A model generated the notes under the pieces. The model saw nothing but the letters and a program-made list of their open reading frames with translations. It was not told where the DNA came from and did not search any database. A program made the translations under genes and the position numbers. Positions 60,028 to 64,000 of a stretch of DNA of 64,000 nucleotides are shown piece by piece. The DNA comes from Alicyclobacillus sp. SO9 (GTDB lineage Bacteria > Bacillota > Bacilli > Alicyclobacillales > Alicyclobacillaceae), in assembly GCF_016406125.1 (NCBI RefSeq), contig NZ_CP066339.1, positions 124,001-188,000 on the forward strand, written 5' to 3'. The first letter of the stretch is position 1. Each line of letters opens with the position of its first letter.

Positions 60028-61056
60028 TTAAGCGTCAACTCCCGTTGTCTCAAGAAAGACGTCTTCAAGCGTGGCTTTCTGTTTTATAATTTGCTGGATT
60101 TGGCACCCGGCTGCAATTAATTTCTCGGTTGCGGCAGTTATCTTCGATTCAGGCAGGTTACAGCGCAAGTGCTGATGAGATCCTTGGCCGACGACTTCAA
60201 TCGAGAAGTCGGAGCCAGCGGAACTGGAGCCAGCGGAATCAGACTGAGCCGACTCCACTCCAGCCGAACTGGAGCCAGAGTCGGCGGGATCAGAAGACAT
60301 CCCTGTTGTGCTCTCCGCCAGAGCTTCCTGCAGAACCTGTTGGGCCGTATCCAATGGATAGACATACAAGTCAACGGATTGTGAGGATTCGGCCAAGAGG
60401 GCCTGAATTTCTCCGGTCCGAATCAATTCACCGTTTCGAATCATGGCTACGTAATTGCACAACAACTCCACTTCAGACAATAGGTGACTGCTGATGATGA
60501 TGCTCATGCCATCCCGTGCAAGCTCTTGGAGAAAGGTTCTGAGTTCGCGGATGCCGGCGGGATCGAGACCATTTGTCGGTTCGTCCAGAATGAGCAACTT
60601 TGGGTTGTTCAAGAGCGCTTGCGCAATGCCCAAGCGTTGACGCATGCCAAGGGAGTATGTACCCACTTTGTCGTAAATCCGATCCGTTAATCGAACCATA
60701 TCAACGACTTCTTCAATGCGTGAAACGGCTCCTGGCCCTTGCATCTGTGCCAGCTGGTACAAGTTGTCATAACCGGACAAATAGGGGTACAAGTCAGGAT
60801 TCTCCACGATACAACCGACTTGCCTCAATGCGGCGAGAGAATTTTTGCGAAGATTGTGGCCGTTAATGGTAATACTGCCTGCAGTGGGGCGGATCAGACC
60901 GACAAGCATTCGCATGGTTGTCGTCTTTCCTGCACCGTTCGGTCCGAGAAATCCCAGAATTTGTCCTGCCTCAACGGTAAAGGAGATGTCTTTTACAATC
61001 TCATGGCGTCCAATGGTCTTTTTAAGTCCGTTCACTTCCAATACCGGTTGTGTCAT
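60028..61056 (-). CDS. ABC transporter ATP-binding protein with a Ser/Ala-rich insertion
   Basis: 342 residues from ATG61056, behind GGGGGA. BcrA/NatA-like: Walker A GPNGAGKTTTMRM, signature YSLGMRQRLGIA, Walker B LLILDEPTNGLDP, switch His in ISSHLL. Beyond residue ~250, a low-complexity segment of about 40 residues (Ser, Ala, Asp, Gly; coded by repeats around 60200-60300) interrupts the C-terminal domain, which resumes with GSHQHLRCNLPES. Such an insertion is unusual in this family. Transcribed with the permease gene. Confidence 0.92.
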   Translation of the reverse strand: MTQPVLEVNGLKKTIGRHEIVKDISFTVEAGQILGFLGPNGAGKTTTMRMLVGLIRPTAGSITINGHNLRKNSLAALRQVGCIVENPDLYPYLSGYDNLYQLAQMQGPGAVSRIEEVVDMVRLTDRIYDKVGTYSLGMRQRLGIAQALLNNPKLLILDEPTNGLDPAGIRELRTFLQELARDGMSIIISSHLLSEVELLCNYVAMIRNGELIRTGEIQALLAESSQSVDLYVYPLDTAQQVLQEALAESTTGMSSDPADSGSSSAGVESAQSDSAGSSSAGSDFSIEVVGQGSHQHLRCNLPESKITAATEKLIAAGCQIQQIIKQKATLEDVFLETTGVDA

Positions 61057-61146
61057 GTAGTGTCCCCCTTTCCGGAAACTTTTTTGAGAAAATGTAGATC
61101 TCGTTTCAGTATAGTACAATAGAGCGCAAATAAGGAGGAACTCATC

Positions 61147-62121
61147 GTGGCTGACAAGGGCAATTCACATCAGACTTTGAATATACATAAGAAACGTCGA
61201 ACTCCATCCCACACCCTCATTCGTATGGCCAGTGTACTCAGTGTTGCAATTGCCCTGTTCCTCGCAGGTGGATTTGTATATGGTGCGTATGCTGCTTCGG
61301 GTCATACAGTTGGATCCCGTCAGAAGCCTGCACCTTCAACGATCTCAGGCACCGGCTCTGGTACCGGAGCCTCACAGGGATCCGCATCAAATGGCGGCAT
61401 AGGCACCTCACAGTCAGGCACCTCACAGGGACAATCATCAGGGTCGGGCAGTCAGGGAGCCGGAGGCGGGAAGGCAGCGGGATCGAACACGGTGCGCGTT
61501 GTGGCTTTGGGTGACTCTTTAACCCACGGGTTTGGAGATACATCCGGAAAAGGATATGTTGGCGATGTCATTGGACACTTAAAGCAACAGCACTACAAAG
61601 TTGTGCAGTCCAATCTGGGTGTGGACGGATTGACTTCGGCCGGATTACTGAAACAATTGAAGCAACCTCAAGTACAGCAGGAGATAAGGAAGGCTAACCT
61701 CGTACTCATCTCCATCGGCGGAAACGATTTAAACGATGCTGCAGGACTGCCTGCCATTCATACCAAGAAGATTCAAGCTGCAGAAAAGCAGTTTGATGCG
61801 AACCTCGGCCAAATTATGTCGAAGCTTCGCAAGTGGAATCAGAAGGCCCCTGTTTTACTGGTTGGGCTGTACAATCCGTACGGTGATATTCAAAAGATCC
61901 GCAACCAAACCAACCGCATTGTTGAGCAGTGGAATGCAGATGAACTGCAAATTACTCGAAAATATGCAGATACAGTCGTTGTACAAACCTACGATCTCTT
62001 CGAGCTGAACCCAGCAAAGTTCCTTTATTACGATCACTTTCATCCAAATCAACTGGGCTACGAACGCATCGCCGAGCGGTTATGGCAGGACATTCAAGGC
62101 ATCCCGCTGGCTCAAAAGTAA
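61147..62121 (+). CDS. SGNH/GDSL-type lipase/esterase, membrane-anchored
   Basis: 324 residues from GTG61147 (AAGGAGGAAC upstream). An N-terminal hydrophobic anchor, then a Ser/Gly/Gln-rich linker to about residue 115. The SGNH domain follows: block I VVALGDSLTHG with Ser124, block II Gly in SNLGVDGLTS, block III Asn in SIGGNDLND, and block V Asp296/His299 in YDHFHPNQLG. Similar to B. subtilis YpmR-type lipases. It would act outside the membrane as an esterase or deacetylase; substrate unknown. Confidence 0.9.
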   Translation: MADKGNSHQTLNIHKKRRTPSHTLIRMASVLSVAIALFLAGGFVYGAYAASGHTVGSRQKPAPSTISGTGSGTGASQGSASNGGIGTSQSGTSQGQSSGSGSQGAGGGKAAGSNTVRVVALGDSLTHGFGDTSGKGYVGDVIGHLKQQHYKVVQSNLGVDGLTSAGLLKQLKQPQVQQEIRKANLVLISIGGNDLNDAAGLPAIHTKKIQAAEKQFDANLGQIMSKLRKWNQKAPVLLVGLYNPYGDIQKIRNQTNRIVEQWNADELQITRKYADTVVVQTYDLFELNPAKFLYYDHFHPNQLGYERIAERLWQDIQGIPLAQK

Positions 62122-62164
62122 AGGTTGACGCGGTCAATTTCAGTGCGAAAGGAAGTGAACTATC

Positions 62165-63058
62165 TTGACCATGATGGGCGTTATACCAGCGATGGTGACA
62201 CCAATGCATTCCAACAACCAAGTGAATTTCCGTGCATTGATGAAGTATGCAAAATGGCTGGTTCAATACGATATTGCCGGGCTGTTTGCTTTGGGTACGA
62301 CGGGTGAGGGGCTGTTGATACCAAGAGACGACTGGGCCCGTACAGTTTTGGTTACTGTGCAATCTGCTGAAGGAAAATGCCCGGTCATCATCCAGTGCGG
62401 CGGAGCGTCGTTTCCGGATACGCAGTGGCGAATTGAAACCGCAGTAGAAAGCGGTGCTGATGCCGTCGCAATAATAGCTCCATACTTCTATCGGCACAGT
62501 GAGAAGGCTTTGGAACGGTATTTTTCCGAAATTTTTCAGCGTTGGCCAGAGGTCGATTTCTACCTCTACAACATACCCGTTTACTCCAATAATGTAATTT
62601 CGCCAGAGTTGTTTGGAACACTGTTTCACAGGTTTGCGAACTTGAAGGGCATAAAGGATTCCACAGGCAGTGAAAAATCCTTGGAATCGTTTGTGCGCGC
62701 AGCACCTGATGCGGTCGTTTACACAGGCAGTGAAGCGATTTTGCAGGAAGCCTATGAACTGGGGGCAGCGGGGTCGATTTCCGGGATCGCTGCGGCACTC
62801 CCCGAAATCGTCATCAGTGCTTGGAAGGACGTCGAGACTGAGGACTTTGCCAGGGCACATCAACTGAAAGAAGCAGTCAATCTGTTTGACTCATATTCAA
62901 CCATCGCGTCTGTAAAAGCTGTGCTTGCAGAGCTGGGATTCGACGTAGGCAAAGCTTTGCCGCCGCTGCGGACCCTGGATAAGTCTGCGCGAGTACAACT
63001 TGTGCAAGCGCTGGCTGATATTGGACTGGATATCAAGAAACTCAATCTGAATTCCTGA
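62165..63058 (+). CDS. Dihydrodipicolinate synthase/N-acetylneuraminate lyase family protein
   Basis: 297 residues from TTG62165 (AAAGGAAG upstream; ATG62171 also possible). Class I aldolase barrel: GTTGEG, Tyr135 in LYNIPVY and the Schiff-base Lys164 in KGIKDSTG. The second and third positions of the catalytic triad in true DapA (TT before GE, Tyr from the neighbour subunit) are partly kept, but the family includes many 2-keto-acid aldolases (NanA, KDG aldolase, HOGA). With no lysine gene nearby, a pyruvate-aldolase role in sugar-acid or hydroxyproline breakdown is equally possible. 44 nt behind the SGNH gene. Confidence 0.85.
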   Translation: MTMMGVIPAMVTPMHSNNQVNFRALMKYAKWLVQYDIAGLFALGTTGEGLLIPRDDWARTVLVTVQSAEGKCPVIIQCGGASFPDTQWRIETAVESGADAVAIIAPYFYRHSEKALERYFSEIFQRWPEVDFYLYNIPVYSNNVISPELFGTLFHRFANLKGIKDSTGSEKSLESFVRAAPDAVVYTGSEAILQEAYELGAAGSISGIAAALPEIVISAWKDVETEDFARAHQLKEAVNLFDSYSTIASVKAVLAELGFDVGKALPPLRTLDKSARVQLVQALADIGLDIKKLNLNS

Positions 63059-63087
63059 TTGAGCACACTCTGGAGGTACAATTGTTC

Positions 63088-64000
63088 ATGCTGGTAAATC
63101 GGATTAGGACCTTCGCAGTTCCACTGACTGTACTGCTTGCCGTGACAGGCTGCAGCACTGGAGGAGGCACTGGATCAACAAATCACGCGAAAAACGCCGT
63201 CAGCAACCAGACGATACATCAAGGCGGGGGAACAGCAAACTCAGTTACCGGTAACAGTACCGCCAGTCGGCCGCTGAAAGGACCAAACAGGACTGCCGTG
63301 GCGAAGGGATTTATGCCTACCGCCGTTCAGGTAATCGGGACGCAGCAGGCGTATATTGCAGCACGCAACACGTTGTACGAAACGATTGACGGAGGCCGTG
63401 ATTGGACTGTGAACTGGAGCGGCCAGGGCCAAATCCTGAAACTGGACTTTGAAAATGGAGTCGACGGATTTGCCTTGGTCAACAAGGGACAGACGCAATC
63501 CGGACACCTGACCGATGTGCAGTTGTGGCACACTACGGACGGTGGAACAACTTGGTCCAAAATTGCAGACTCATCGACCATGCAACTCTCATCGGTTCCG
63601 GCCAATGCATATTTTACTGTTAGTTTTCAAAACCGCGAAGTTGGAATTGTTACAATCACTCCCCTTGGAGGAACCAAGCAGTCTGCATCTGTGCTTATGA
63701 CAACAGACGGCGGCACTACGTGGACGCACACACCTTTACCGAGTCAAACTGCTGCAGCGGCGTTTTTAAGCACTGGGACCGGGTACGCTTTGTCTCATAC
63801 AGGGAACACCTACAGTATCGACAAGACAACGGATGGCGGGCAAAGTTGGACGGAATTAAAATCGATTCCGCTGACACGGCTGATGTCGGCGCGCATACAA
63901 ACTTTTGGCAGCAGCAGTGTTTGGGTGATGGCGTCGCGAGGGCAGAACATGTATCAGGCATCGTATGTCCTTTATCGGAGTACGGACAGCGGTGCGAGTT
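63088..64000 (+). CDS. Lipoprotein with BNR/Asp-box repeats (3' end outside window)
   Basis: At least 304 residues from ATG63088 (TGGAGGT upstream), open to the last base. The N-terminus is a lipoprotein signal (LTVLLAVTGC; Cys at about residue 22), followed by a Gly/Asn/Thr-rich linker. From about residue 80, Asp-box units recur (TIDGGRDW, TTDGGTTW, TTDGGTTW, TTDGGQSW), as in sialidase-like and photosystem-stability-factor-like beta-propellers. No sialidase Arg triad can be judged in the part seen. Probably an outer-surface binding protein. Confidence 0.85.
   Translation, partial: MLVNRIRTFAVPLTVLLAVTGCSTGGGTGSTNHAKNAVSNQTIHQGGGTANSVTGNSTASRPLKGPNRTAVAKGFMPTAVQVIGTQQAYIAARNTLYETIDGGRDWTVNWSGQGQILKLDFENGVDGFALVNKGQTQSGHLTDVQLWHTTDGGTTWSKIADSSTMQLSSVPANAYFTVSFQNREVGIVTITPLGGTKQSASVLMTTDGGTTWTHTPLPSQTAAAAFLSTGTGYALSHTGNTYSIDKTTDGGQSWTELKSIPLTRLMSARIQTFGSSSVWVMASRGQNMYQASYVLYRSTDSGAS

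Overview
The window looks like a chromosomal stretch from a spore-forming member of the Bacillales, most likely the Alicyclobacillaceae. This is judged from gene content, TTG/GTG starts behind strong GGAGG sites, a sporulation-kinase-like sensor, a ribitol-type wall teichoic acid locus, CcpA-type cre boxes and SigL (sigma-54) control of proline catabolism. Base composition is close to 50% GC. No prophage, insertion sequence, CRISPR array or rRNA was seen. Two tRNA genes (Asp, Ile) lie at 13.8-14.0 kb.

Layout. 0-6 kb: a cut-off GT2-GtrA fusion, a small unknown gene, a CHASE3/HAMP/PAS histidine kinase, a DHA2 drug exporter and a secreted coiled-coil protein. 6-12 kb: a transglutaminase-like protein, fhs (formate-THF ligase, with a perfect cre upstream), an SDR, an iron alcohol dehydrogenase and an unknown acidic/basic protein. 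12-28 kb: cell-envelope region with three CDP-glycerol glycerophosphotransferase-type polymerases (one fused to a GT2 domain), the TagGH exporter, TarI/TarJ for CDP-ribitol, a GT2-GtrA-DUF6056-like cluster, a PIG-V-like mannosyltransferase and a cyclophilin lipoprotein. 28-34 kb: nucleases, an M29 aminopeptidase, an MFS transporter and a CoA-transferase. 34.9-39.5 kb: proline degradation unit (putB and rocA flanking a PAS-AAA-HTH activator). 39.9-45.8 kb: PadR plus membrane protein, secreted and unknown proteins, an aldo/keto reductase, and an ECF sigma factor with its membrane partner. 46.6-50.8 kb: fatty-acid activation/oxidation operon under a MerR regulator. 51.8-54.4 kb: LytTR regulator and a second CoA-transferase, divergent. 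54.7-64 kb: a deleted hydrolase pseudogene, Gfo/Idh oxidoreductase, LD-carboxypeptidase, an ABC-2 transporter, an SGNH hydrolase, a DHDPS-family lyase and a BNR-repeat lipoprotein cut by the right edge.

The most unusual content is between genes. Six copies of a ~240-nt element occur at four sites (34.5, 45.9 and 46.3, 51.4, 57.9 and 58.4 kb). Every copy consists of six 21-nt palindromes with an 8-nt arm, 5-nt loop, 8-nt arm geometry (TAGKGATC / GATCMCTA) and nearly invariant, symmetric centre-to-centre spacing of 41-42-53-42-41 nt, close to whole helical turns. Copies occur in both orientations, and both T:A and G:C versions of the arms exist. I do not recognise this as a named family. A second striking region is a 13-unit, exactly 11-nt tandem array at 36077-36219. 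It lies between the sigma-54 activator gene and a consensus sigma-54 promoter for putB, and fits a helically phased enhancer. Short tandem repeats with periods of 8-21 nt also fill many other gaps, and similar short repeats appear as low-complexity linkers inside several proteins.

Functional theme. Proline and acyl-CoA/acetate-type carbon flow (putB-rocA, acyl-CoA synthetase and dehydrogenase, two CoA-transferases, fhs) is regulated by sigma-54, a MerR protein and probable CcpA sites. The first half of the window is largely devoted to building and exporting wall polymers.
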